The notes: generated by a model from the sequence alone, not told the origin. A stretch of 8,212 nt of DNA from Alphaproteobacteria bacterium (GCA_016301865.1 JAEDOP010000025.1:1-8212); one strand, 5' to 3'. Shown: positions 1 through 5,798, counted from the first letter of the stretch. Program-made: numbers and translations.

Positions 1-20
1 AGAATATTGATGATGGCTAG

Positions 21-812
21 CATGCTGATGGGCATCGTTTTAGTGTTGCGGGTGGATTTGACTGGCAAGAATCAAATACTTTGGTCCTGGGGCTGACGGG
101 GCGTGTGTCGCACACAACGTCCAAGGCAGACGATGCAATGGATTTAAGTTATGTCGGTACAACACAATTTGGGGATGTTAAAATTGATGTTGCGGACACA
201 AATGTCGGTCTGGGTGGATATTTGATGAAGGTTCTGGGGCAAAAGGCGCGGTTGTATGGTAATGCGTTTTTGGATTTGCATGTGTTTGATGTTGATCGTA
301 CCCAGAACTTTGTGGACAGAATTGATGGCGACGGTACGGCGTTTAGTTTGATGTCTGAATGGGGATTGATGCATGACATATTGAACCAGTATATCGTTGG
401 TAATGTGTATGCGCGCGTGGGGTATAACTTTGGATTCAGTGTCAAAGAAAAGGCGGCCGGCGATGACTATATGCGTTTGAAATCAGATGGATATTTTGTG
501 TTAACACCGGGGTATTCATTGATTGCGCAAAAACGTATCTATCCATCGGCATGGTTTCAGATTCGCCCCTATGCATCGATAGGTATAGAGTACGATGTGT
601 TTGGCGCACCGGATTTTGCCAAGTATAAATTTGCGGTTGCGGACGATTTTACCAAGTATGACATCGATATCGATCCGTTGTGGGCAAACATTGGTGGTGG
701 TGTTGAATTGTTGTCTGCGCGCGGTATGCAGTTTGGTATAGATTATCGTTATCAGTACAATGACGCAATCCAGTTGCATAATATCAAGGTTTCTGGGTCG
801 TACAGATTCTGA
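21..812 (+). CDS. Outer-membrane beta-barrel, autotransporter-like C-terminal domain (5' end missing)
   Basis: This is the 3' part of a gene for an outer-membrane beta-barrel. About 263 codons are open after an in-frame TAG at 18-20. The protein alternates polar and hydrophobic residues in short strands separated by Asp/Asn/Gly-rich turns. It contains barrel-type strands such as FSVAGGFDW and NIGGGVELLSARG, and ends in VSGSYRF with a terminal Phe, the usual signal for insertion by the BAM complex. The pattern fits the translocator barrel of an autotransporter, with the passenger upstream of the window. The first possible start, TTG at 81, falls inside a strand and is probably a Leu codon, so no genuine start is visible. 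The residues just before the TAG (NIDDG) read naturally into those after it, so the stop may be a nonsense mutation, or the upstream coding frame may differ. A porin-like barrel is the main alternative. Confidence 0.75.
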   Translation, partial: HADGHRFSVAGGFDWQESNTLVLGLTGRVSHTTSKADDAMDLSYVGTTQFGDVKIDVADTNVGLGGYLMKVLGQKARLYGNAFLDLHVFDVDRTQNFVDRIDGDGTAFSLMSEWGLMHDILNQYIVGNVYARVGYNFGFSVKEKAAGDDYMRLKSDGYFVLTPGYSLIAQKRIYPSAWFQIRPYASIGIEYDVFGAPDFAKYKFAVADDFTKYDIDIDPLWANIGGGVELLSARGMQFGIDYRYQYNDAIQLHNIKVSGSYRF

Positions 813-817
813 TGATA

Positions 818-843
818 AAAATCCCCCCGTTTGGGGGATTTTT
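818..843 (+). terminator. Rho-independent terminator of the beta-barrel gene
   Basis: The inverted repeat AAAATCCCCC / GGGGGATTTT with a short loop (828-832) lies 5 nt after the TGA stop, and the run of T continues to 843. The GC-rich core flanked by A and T tracts could terminate in both directions, but only the plus-strand gene ends here. Confidence 0.9.
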
Positions 844-996
844 AGTGGTTAGTGTTAATGGCAAGTGTTTAGTTGTGGAATATATAAAACAAAGGTTTAA
901 TTGAGTGAATGCCGTTGATTCATCCCGCCAAGGGCGGTGGACATTTAATAGCCGGGGATGACCAAGATAAACTTTTGTGTGTTGTGTTTTTTAGGG
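844..996. other. Intergenic stretch with a small GC-rich inverted repeat, no gene seen
   Basis: No credible coding frame is seen here. A hairpin CCGCC-AAG-GGCGG (925-937) lies inside a wider possible pairing of TCATCCC (920-926) with GGGATGA (955-961). The two share bases and would compete. No T-tract follows, so it is not an obvious terminator. It could be a decayed regulatory element or part of a small RNA, but there is no clear promoter for one. Confidence 0.3.
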
Positions 997-1025
997 TTGA
1001 AAAAATTGTTAATTTGTGATATAAT
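997..1025 (+). promoter_or_regulatory. Near-consensus sigma70-type promoter
   Basis: TTGAAA (997-1002) and a perfect TATAAT (1020-1025) are separated by exactly 17 nt. Transcription should start near 1031-1033, immediately before the hairpin at 1035. It drives the Mtd-type gene at 1113 unless the transcript stops at that hairpin. Confidence 0.85.
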
Positions 1026-1034
1026 AGTGTGCAT

Positions 1035-1068
1035 CAGACGGCAACTAGTTTTGCGGTCTGTTTTTTTT
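1035..1068 (+). terminator. Terminator-like hairpin at the very start of the transcript (attenuator candidate)
   Basis: CAGAC (1035-1039) pairs with GTCTG (1056-1060), and GCAA (1041-1044) pairs with TTGC (1051-1054) around a G/G mismatch and a six-base loop. Eight T residues follow (1061-1068). This has every mark of an intrinsic terminator, yet it begins only about 3 nt after the predicted transcription start and 45 nt before the next gene. It may release a transcript of roughly 35 nt, attenuate the gene, or protect the 5' end of its mRNA. No antiterminator sequence was recognised. Confidence 0.65.
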
Positions 1069-1112
1069 ATAAAACAACCGGTGCACATAATTGAAATAAA
1101 AGGTAAAAAATT

Positions 1113-1595
1113 ATGTCACGAATTTTACAACTGCGGCGCGGGAACAGCGCAGAACATGAAAACTTTACAGGTCAAATCGGTGAAATCACAATGGATACAG
1201 ATTCAAAAAGTCTGCGCATCCACGATGGGGAAACGCCCGGCGGTACACCAATGGCACGGCGGGATGAAATACCCGACCTGACACCGTTTGACTATGTTGT
1301 GGAATGGCAAATGCCAACGCCCGAAAATAACAACACATGGTACCGGAAATATAAAAGCGGCTGGGTTGAACAAGGGGGGATAAGCAATTTTGATACAACA
1401 ACTCAACTGCTTGTAAGTATGCGAGATTCTAATTACACCATTCAAATATTAGCAATCCAACCGATTGGCGGAAGTGGAGTATGGGCGGAATCCATTACAG
1501 ACAACAATTTCTACTGTCGAAGCCAAAATTATGCTGGCAACTATGTTCCATCTGACAGGTTATTTTGTTGGACAGTTTCTGGGTTGTATAATTAA
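1113..1595 (+). CDS. Small phage-tail-fibre-like protein with Mtd-type N-terminal domain
   Basis: A 160-residue protein. Residues 1-50 (MSRILQLRRG, then FTGQIGEITMDTD, then LRIHDGETPGGTPMAR) match the N-terminal domain of the major tropism determinant of Bordetella phage and of many tail fibres, where it trimerises and anchors the receptor-binding protein. Residues 61-89 hold a WYRKYKSGWVEQGG segment common in tail-tip proteins. The C-terminal half (90-160) is polar and ends in FCWTVSGLYN; its last 30 residues are rich in Asn and Tyr. There is no signal peptide. ATG at 1113 is preceded by AGG (1101-1103) at 9 nt. No other phage gene is nearby, so this is an orphan: a prophage remnant, a domesticated receptor-binding protein, or a moving cassette. 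Mtd is a known target of diversity-generating retroelements, but no reverse transcriptase or template repeat lies in the window. The Mtd-like N-terminus is clear; the function in this host is unknown. Confidence 0.8.
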   Translation: MSRILQLRRGNSAEHENFTGQIGEITMDTDSKSLRIHDGETPGGTPMARRDEIPDLTPFDYVVEWQMPTPENNNTWYRKYKSGWVEQGGISNFDTTTQLLVSMRDSNYTIQILAIQPIGGSGVWAESITDNNFYCRSQNYAGNYVPSDRLFCWTVSGLYN

Positions 1596-1631
1596 TAAAT
1601 TGGGTCTTCTGACCCAATTTATTAAATTTTT
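1592..1631. terminator. Shared terminator between convergent genes
   Basis: A perfect 15-bp inverted repeat (1592-1606 with 1611-1625) encloses the loop TTCT and is followed by T residues (1627-1631). The TAA of the plus-strand gene (1593-1595) and the TAA of the minus-strand glycosyltransferase (1622-1624) each lie in one arm. It is a good terminator for the plus strand. On the minus strand the U-rich part lies inside the arm and no T-tract follows, so termination there is less sure. Confidence 0.85.
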
Positions 1632-2821
1632 GCCCTTATTGTGTGTCTCAATTGACGAGAAGGGATGAATACACAAATAATACGCGCCATTACAGCAATG
1701 AGTTGATGCAAAAATCTTGACCGGACAAATTTTAATCTTGGTGTATTTTTACATGCTTGCAGATAATCACTATATACATTTGGTTGTTCTGCGATATCAC
1801 TTTGTGAAAACACGAATTTTGATGATTTCAAAAAATCTTGCACATACTTATTACATCCTATTATTTGCGGCACTAATGCACTATGGTTAGTTTTATATTT
1901 CTCTATACTAGCATCTATGTACACAGAATGATGTTGTTTAATATTGTTTATTTGCATCTGTGCATAGGCGAAACTACACTTAGAGCGATTTATTTGTACT
2001 ACCTCGCCACCATCCTGCATAAACAATGCAAGATGTAATGCAGTTCCTGCCACCCCAGCAAGGTGTCGACAATTTTTCATATACCCGATCTGTTCTGCAA
2101 TTGTAAGAGTTTCAGGATAAATAACATGATAACCGTTTTGCTTAAAAATATTTTCTATTTGCTTTTCACCAAACAACATATTTCCAGAATTATTTTTATT
2201 TACAAAGTTTGTGCGTGATACATAAATCTTATTGTATGGGTATGACTTTGTTATATTACTAGCAATTTTTTTAAATGTATCGACAAATTGTTGTGATATT
2301 ATTTCTTTGTGTTTAAAACTGCGCTGTGGGACCAACACAGATTTAAATTGTGTGGTCTTATCTAGAATAATTATATTTTCTTTTCTTACACCCAAATATT
2401 CCAACAAGCTATAATAAGACTCATTATTATAATATGTTTTTATAATAACAACTGCTTTGTCTTTAAACTCATCAATAGTCAGAGGCCACGCTCTGTCTAA
2501 TGTATTTATTAAAAAATGACCAAAATGTCCAGGCGTCTGTCCTAAATAGATTACATCCTTATCAACATATGTAACTTTTGACCCATCTACATTTCCCCAT
2601 TTCTGTTTAAATAGCAAGAAGTTATCCCACCTAATCTCTGCAGACTTGATAGCATTTAAATTGTTATCAAAAACCCCCAAACTAGATATCTTTTTATCAA
2701 ACGATTTTATATACCCATTTTGAACATTCTCTATATGGTCTACACTAATTATCTTACAACGATTTTGTATCTTTTTTATTTGTTTTAGCCGTTTAGGGCT
2801 AAGAAAAAATTTATCTTTCAT
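1622..2821 (-). CDS. Glycosyltransferase family 61 (DUF563-type)
   Basis: A 399-residue cytoplasmic glycosyltransferase, probably adding a sugar to a surface polysaccharide or LPS chain; donor and acceptor cannot be told from the sequence. Family marks in order are GHFGHFLINTLDRAW (98-112), YVSRTN (200-205), the E-K-x-I-E-x-x-F helix near 219-226, IYPETLTIAEQI (234-245), and the G-x-x-GTALHLALFM block (256-268), which is the hallmark of the GT61/DUF563 fold. The C-terminus (about 370-391) is hydrophobic and basic and may sit on the inner face of the membrane. The start ATG overlaps the end of the upstream GT4 gene by 11 nt and has no clear Shine-Dalgarno, so translation is likely coupled. The DNA is strikingly AT-rich: bases 2341-2400 hold 13 G or C in 60, against 29 in 60 at 7861-7920. 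This suggests foreign origin, as is common for such genes. Confidence 0.85.
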   Translation of the reverse strand: MKDKFFLSPKRLKQIKKIQNRCKIISVDHIENVQNGYIKSFDKKISSLGVFDNNLNAIKSAEIRWDNFLLFKQKWGNVDGSKVTYVDKDVIYLGQTPGHFGHFLINTLDRAWPLTIDEFKDKAVVIIKTYYNNESYYSLLEYLGVRKENIIILDKTTQFKSVLVPQRSFKHKEIISQQFVDTFKKIASNITKSYPYNKIYVSRTNFVNKNNSGNMLFGEKQIENIFKQNGYHVIYPETLTIAEQIGYMKNCRHLAGVAGTALHLALFMQDGGEVVQINRSKCSFAYAQMQINNIKQHHSVYIDASIEKYKTNHSALVPQIIGCNKYVQDFLKSSKFVFSQSDIAEQPNVYSDYLQACKNTPRLKFVRSRFLHQLIAVMARIICVFIPSRQLRHTIRAKI

Positions 2822-3977
2822 GTGTCAACTCGTTAATATGTTTTTTTATCGCTTCGGCGATGATATCACCACCAAATCTATCAAGGGCGGTTGTGGCATT
2901 ATTAATCATCGCTTCTTTGTCCACTTCATTGTTCCAAACTTGGGACATTAGTTTTGATAATTGTTCTGCATTTCCTGGCTCAAACAGCAATCCGGCATTA
3001 CCATCCAACAATATTTCACGTGGCCCCGATTTGCAGTCTGATGAAATGTTTAACACCCCCAATGTTTGTGCCTCTATTAAAACTGTGGGAAGTCCTTCGT
3101 TATAACTTGACAGTATGTGGGCGACAGCGTTACGCATATAACCCAAAGGATTTGTTTTTGAGCCAGTAAATATTATATTTTTTACAGCAGATAATTTTGA
3201 GGCATATTGTTGATACAGTGTCGCATTGCATCCTGTACCAACAACAACCAAATTTACTGCAGGCTTATTTTCCTTTTGATAAAACATATCAAACGCATTT
3301 AATACTGTTATAATATCTTTGTCTTTATCAAGTCTGGACACGACACAGAAATATTTACCCTGGAAAGATTCGCCCTGTGTTGACAACAACCGAATATTAT
3401 CAAAATCAATTGGATTATAGATACGTAGAATTTTATCAGCAAATCTTGGATATTCTTCTTTAAAATCGTTACTAAAACTGTCTGATAGACACACCACCTT
3501 ATCAAACACATCAAAATGATGTATCAAATTATTTGTTCTAAAATGATTTATTGACCCGTGCACCCAGCCTATTTTCGGTTTTTGTACGCCTTTTAATTCA
3601 CGGACAAATGACAAATTTTTATAATCAACAAAAACATCCACACTTTTAAAAACTTTATTATGCTTCAATAAGAAGCGTCTATATTTTTTATACAGGCTGT
3701 ATATGATTTTACGAATATTCTTTAACGGGAAAAACTTCGTGTATTTTGCGACCCATTGAAAAATTCCACCTAACCGATAAACAGTGTACAAATAAATCTG
3801 GGGGGATTTTTGGAAATACTCTATAAAAAACGGCTCTTTTAATGGGTCATGTAGAAACACTGATATTCTTATATTTGTATCTTTTTTTAGTTCGTCCAGC
3901 GTTCTTATAAACACAGACTCGGCGCCACCAATAATCATTTGTGGCATACAAAAACCAATATGCAGTTTTTTCGTCAT
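2811..3977 (-). CDS. Glycosyltransferase family 4 (GT-B fold)
   Basis: A 388-residue retaining glycosyltransferase of the GT-B fold, probably acting at the cytoplasmic face in surface-glycan assembly. The N-terminal half starts with LHIGFCMPQMIIGGAES, whose GGAE (17-20) is the usual acceptor-side glycine loop. The linker has GWVHGSIN (137-144) and VVCLSDSFSNDF (161-172). The C-terminal nucleotide-sugar domain (about 203-366) has CVVSRLDKDKD (211-221), with Arg215 and Lys218/Lys220 placed to bind the donor phosphates, and the EX7E motif in NEGLPTVLIE, Glu294 and Glu302. All key parts are present and the length is normal. ATG at 3977 is preceded by GGGGG at 5 nt (3983-3987). It is the first gene of a two-gene unit with GT61 and lies downstream of the structured RNA region. 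The sugar specificity cannot be read. Confidence 0.9.
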   Translation of the reverse strand: MTKKLHIGFCMPQMIIGGAESVFIRTLDELKKDTNIRISVFLHDPLKEPFFIEYFQKSPQIYLYTVYRLGGIFQWVAKYTKFFPLKNIRKIIYSLYKKYRRFLLKHNKVFKSVDVFVDYKNLSFVRELKGVQKPKIGWVHGSINHFRTNNLIHHFDVFDKVVCLSDSFSNDFKEEYPRFADKILRIYNPIDFDNIRLLSTQGESFQGKYFCVVSRLDKDKDIITVLNAFDMFYQKENKPAVNLVVVGTGCNATLYQQYASKLSAVKNIIFTGSKTNPLGYMRNAVAHILSSYNEGLPTVLIEAQTLGVLNISSDCKSGPREILLDGNAGLLFEPGNAEQLSKLMSQVWNNEVDKEAMINNATTALDRFGGDIIAEAIKKHINELTHER

Positions 3978-3982
3978 AACAT

Positions 3983-4090
3983 CCCCCGATTAAATTTGTG
4001 TGGGTGGGGCGCAAAACAACCGGAGCACTGTTTTAGAAACTCACCCTTTTAGCATTCATGTTTGGTTTTCCCATGAACATGCCCCACCCG
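3983..4090 (-). promoter_or_regulatory. Folded leader upstream of the GT4 gene, with possible 13-residue upstream reading frame
   Basis: A 9-bp stem GGGTGGGGC / GCCCCACCC (4081-4089 with 4002-4010) encloses 70 nt. Inside, TCATG (4072-4076) pairs with CATGA (4056-4060), and AAAACA pairs with TGTTTT near the 3' side. On the minus strand an ATG at 4072-4074 opens 13 codons to a TAA at 4033-4035 (MGKPNMNAKRVSF). GGGG, 7 nt upstream, is a possible Shine-Dalgarno and is itself buried in the 9-bp stem. The CCCC of the other strand could instead pair with the GGGGG ribosome site of the GT4 gene. Two mutually exclusive pairings controlling translation are therefore possible. The pairing is seen; the regulation is inferred, and the peptide may be chance. 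Confidence 0.4.
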
Positions 4091-4114
4091 TGATATTAAA
4101 AATCGAACGGAAAT

Positions 4115-4140
4115 AAAAAAATGCCACAAAAACTGTGGCG
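4115..4140 (-). terminator. Rho-independent terminator of the structured RNA
   Basis: On the minus strand GCCACA (4134-4139) and TGTGGC (4123-4128) form a 6-bp stem with a five-base loop, followed after one A by seven T (4115-4121). Read-through here would continue into the GT4 gene. The 8-mer CGCCACAG of its 5' arm recurs at 4278-4285 inside the RNA, which gives a possible competing partner for the 3' arm, though an 8-mer repeat in 240 nt could be chance. Confidence 0.85.
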
Positions 4141-4354
4141 ACCGGGACGCTAGACAAATCATAGTCCACGCTAATGACCCCATTGACCTTTGGCAAAGCC
4201 TGTTGTATAGTCAACGGCATCCCGGTCATTGACCGAGATTAAAAAACAAGCGCGCCAAAAACAATAAGATTAAATGCCTGTGGCGCGCCGTAGCGTGGAT
4301 TTGAAAGAGCTTGTCTAGGGCTCCCGAATCCCACTCCCATGCGATTCAAGGGGC
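4115..4354 (-). ncRNA. Highly structured RNA of about 240 nt, own promoter and terminator; family not recognised
   Basis: The RNA starts near 4354 and ends in the T-tract at 4115-4121. A long closing stem is formed by CGGGA (4322-4326) with 4143-4147, then the 8-bp CTAGACAA (4311-4318) with 4150-4157. After an 11/7-nt internal loop comes a 9-bp stem, 4291-4299 with 4165-4173. Inside are three hairpins: 4281-4288 with 4250-4257 (8 bp, 23-nt loop), 4231-4237 with 4221-4227 (7 bp), and 4210-4214 with 4183-4187 capped by GGC/GCC. A further hairpin, GAATC/GATTC (4343-4347 with 4326-4330), lies at the 5' end. An alternative pairing of AATGACC (4224-4230) with GGTCATT (4173-4179) is also possible. 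It lacks the tag frame and CCA end of tmRNA, the SRP apical loop and the RNase P core. A divergent 6S-like RNA cannot be excluded. Because the GT4 gene follows with no good promoter of its own, it may instead be a leader ending in an attenuator. Confidence 0.6.
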
Positions 4355-4359
4355 AGTGT

Positions 4360-4389
4360 AGTATATATTTCATATGTTTTCAAGGTCAA
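4360..4389 (-). promoter_or_regulatory. Strong promoter of the structured RNA
   Basis: On the minus strand TTGACC (4384-4389) and TATACT (4360-4365) are 18 nt apart, placing the start near 4354. The -35 box lies inside the last codons of the acyltransferase gene, so that gene has no room for a terminator and its transcript should run into the RNA as well. Confidence 0.8.
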
Positions 4390-5122
4390 AAATGGATTTG
4401 TCCGAAAATGAAACGCCGGTCTTGATTACGCGTCCGGGATTGCCGGCGATGATTGTATGTGTGTTCGTAAATTTACCCGTCAGGACGGTGCCGCATGCTA
4501 CAATAGTGTGGTCGGGAATTTGCGCGTTTTTGGTAACAATGGTGCGCAATCCCAACCAACAATGATTGCCGATTATGCATGCGTTGCGCTGGTGATTGAT
4601 TATTTCGCCTGTCGCGCTGTCCATTATTGCATGGCCGTCGGTCGTGCGTATCATTATTTCATAGGATAACATACAATCGTCGCCCAGGTGCAGTTCACTG
4701 CCATTGCCCAGCCAGATTTTTGCGCCGTTTATAACCGTGTGACGACCAATGTAGAGTTTGTTTGCGTGTCCGGCCTGGAATATAACAATCATGTCCAGGC
4801 CGGAACAGTCACCAGAATCGCACAATACACAAATATTATCAGATGTGTTTTTATCAAATGTCAGGCACACGTTGCGGGCGCGCAGGGTTTTGTGTATGCG
4901 AATAATGTTGTTTGTGCCACCGCCACCCAGGTGTATGTTATCGGGTAACTGATAATTATAGAATATCTCGTATTCGCCATTGTCGTCGAATATAAATACG
5001 CGCTGTTTCAGGCGTCTGAAACGACGGGAACGGTTATGACTGTTATAAGACCACAGGGGCAATCCACAAAAATATATTGTGCGAATACCGTTGGGGTGTC
5101 TGACCTTGTATAATATTTTCAT
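4370..5122 (-). CDS. Left-handed beta-helix acyltransferase (hexapeptide-repeat family)
   Basis: A 250-residue acyltransferase, most likely an O-acetyltransferase that uses acetyl-CoA to decorate a sugar of a surface polysaccharide. The C-terminal half is a hexapeptide-repeat coil: LYIGRHTVINGAKIWLGNGSELHLGDDCML (123-152), then a loop with TDGHAIM, where His164 is the likely catalytic base, then ACIIGNHCWLGLRTIVTKNAQIPDHTIVACGTVLTG (181-216) and the closing IIAGNPGRVIKTG (224-236) typical of the CAT/NodL/WbbJ-like group. The N-terminal 110 residues are an extra basic domain that I do not recognise. The family works as trimers, with the active site between subunits. The gene reads on the same strand as the two glycosyltransferases and is separated from them by the structured RNA. 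ATG at 5122 has no Shine-Dalgarno and lies 6 nt after a perfect TATAAT, so the mRNA is probably leaderless. The substrate is unknown. Confidence 0.88.
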   Translation of the reverse strand: MKILYKVRHPNGIRTIYFCGLPLWSYNSHNRSRRFRRLKQRVFIFDDNGEYEIFYNYQLPDNIHLGGGGTNNIIRIHKTLRARNVCLTFDKNTSDNICVLCDSGDCSGLDMIVIFQAGHANKLYIGRHTVINGAKIWLGNGSELHLGDDCMLSYEIMIRTTDGHAIMDSATGEIINHQRNACIIGNHCWLGLRTIVTKNAQIPDHTIVACGTVLTGKFTNTHTIIAGNPGRVIKTGVSFSDKSIFDLENI

Positions 5123-5128
5123 ATTGTA

Positions 5129-5158
5129 ATTATATGCACATCATAAATCTGTTGTCTA
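5129..5158 (-). promoter_or_regulatory. Promoter giving a leaderless acyltransferase mRNA
   Basis: On the minus strand TAGACA (5153-5158, five of six consensus bases) and TATAAT (5129-5134) are 18 nt apart. The start codon begins 6 nt after the -10 box, so transcription should begin at or next to the A of the ATG. Confidence 0.7.
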
Positions 5159-5194
5159 GAATTTCTGTTACAGGTGTGGGGCGGATATTTTTCC

Positions 5195-5224
5195 TTGGTA
5201 TTTGGATTTTGTTTGGGCTAGACT
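5195..5224 (+). promoter_or_regulatory. Weak candidate promoter for the small lipoprotein
   Basis: TTGGTA (5195-5200) and TAGACT (5219-5224) at 18 nt spacing each match consensus at four of six bases. A second -10-like TATTAT lies at 5227-5232 without a good -35. The gene diverges from the acyltransferase, so some promoter must lie in 5160-5240. Confidence 0.3.
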
Positions 5225-5248
5225 GTTATTATTAACAGGAGATAATAT

Positions 5249-5707
5249 ATGCGGAATTTGGTCTGTTTGCTTTGTGGATTGGTGGTGTTGACGGCGTGCA
5301 ACAGTGTCTATATGAAGCCCAGTACGCTGGACACTGATGAAGTGTTTTATGCCGATCGTGGTGGGTATTCAATGCGTCGCAGCATTAAGGAAACTATGGA
5401 GTCGCGTGGATACAATGTTGTTGTCGGCAAAGCAAGTTCCAATGAAAATGTACATGATGGTGCAAGCAGTATTGACGTTGATAAAAATATTATACCAAAC
5501 GATGTGCGATATATAATCAAAACGTCTGAACGTGTTGAAAAATTTCATCCAATGTGGTGTATTTTTAACGGATTTTGGTGGTGGAATTTTAATGTGTCGA
5601 TTGCTGACCAGAAAACAGGCGAAGAATTGCTAACGTGGCGTGGGCGGGGATGTGCAAACAGTTCGGTAAGGCTGCTGAATAAAATACTGGATGATATGGA
5701 AAAATAA
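5249..5707 (+). CDS. Small lipoprotein of unknown function
   Basis: A 152-residue lipoprotein. The signal peptide MRNLVCLLCGLVVLTAC ends in the lipobox LTAC with lipidated Cys17; Asn18 at position +2 fits outer-membrane sorting by the enterobacterial rule. The mature part has a helix with RRSIKETMESRGYNVVVGKAS (43-63), then DVRYIIKTSERVEKF, an unusual aromatic strand MWCIFNGFWWWNFNVSIAD (102-120), the turn QKTGEELLTWRGRG, and a C-terminal helix SVRLLNKILDDM. This helix-strand order with a D-x-x-TG turn resembles small periplasmic alpha/beta lipoprotein domains of the DUF4136/LpoB type, but I cannot assign a family. Cys104 and Cys135 could form a disulfide. ATG at 5249 has a good AGGAG 7 nt upstream. 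It is followed by its own terminator, so it stands alone. Confidence 0.8.
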   Translation: MRNLVCLLCGLVVLTACNSVYMKPSTLDTDEVFYADRGGYSMRRSIKETMESRGYNVVVGKASSNENVHDGASSIDVDKNIIPNDVRYIIKTSERVEKFHPMWCIFNGFWWWNFNVSIADQKTGEELLTWRGRGCANSSVRLLNKILDDMEK

Positions 5708-5738
5708 AAAATCTGTATTTTCACGGGTGGTTTAAGGG

Positions 5739-5782
5739 ATACCCTGGACTAAACTTTTGTTTAGTGGGGTATTGCTTTTTTT
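5739..5782 (+). terminator. Rho-independent terminator of the small lipoprotein gene
   Basis: ATACCC (5739-5744) pairs with GGGTAT (5767-5772) and ACTAAAC (5748-5754) pairs with GTTTAGT (5759-5765) around the loop TTTT, with a three-base bulge on one side and one base on the other. Seven T residues follow (5776-5782). Confidence 0.85.
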
Positions 5783-5789
5783 GTAGGAC

Positions 5790-5798
5790 TGGTATAAA
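5790..5798 (+). promoter_or_regulatory. smpB: Extended -10 promoter of smpB, very short leader
   Basis: TG-G-TATAAA is an extended -10 element. No good -35 lies at 16-18 nt, where the preceding terminator stem and T-tract sit. Transcription should start near 5804-5806, only about 5 nt before the ATG, so the GGGG at 5802-5805 may be only partly in the mRNA. Confidence 0.6.

Noticed and set aside
81..83. TTG at 81 as the start of the beta-barrel gene
   Set aside because: It lies inside a barrel strand, has no ribosome site, and 20 well-fitting barrel residues precede it in frame.
958..1281. Open frame of 107 codons on the plus strand overlapping the Mtd-type gene
   Set aside because: It runs through the promoter and hairpin at 997-1068, has no ribosome site, and its second half is an out-of-frame copy of the Mtd-type gene, which has clear homology in its own frame.
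4115..4354. The structured RNA as tmRNA, the partner of the nearby smpB
   Set aside because: No CCA end, no T-arm with matching acceptor strand, no tag frame ending in Ala-Ala-stop, and no sign of the two-piece permuted layout of alphaproteobacterial tmRNA.
4115..4354. The structured RNA as SRP RNA or RNase P RNA
   Set aside because: The SRP apical loop (GGAA tetraloop with AGCAGCC side) and the RNase P core (GAGGAAAGTCC) are both missing.
4300..4354. A tRNA-like 3' end on the plus strand (CCCGAATCCCACTCCC)
   Set aside because: No matching 5' acceptor strand, D-arm or anticodon arm could be found upstream at tRNA spacing.
4374..4952. Several plus-strand open frames of 63 to 86 codons opposite the acyltransferase
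   Set aside because: They are antisense shadows with no ribosome sites. The minus-strand gene has a full hexapeptide-repeat protein.
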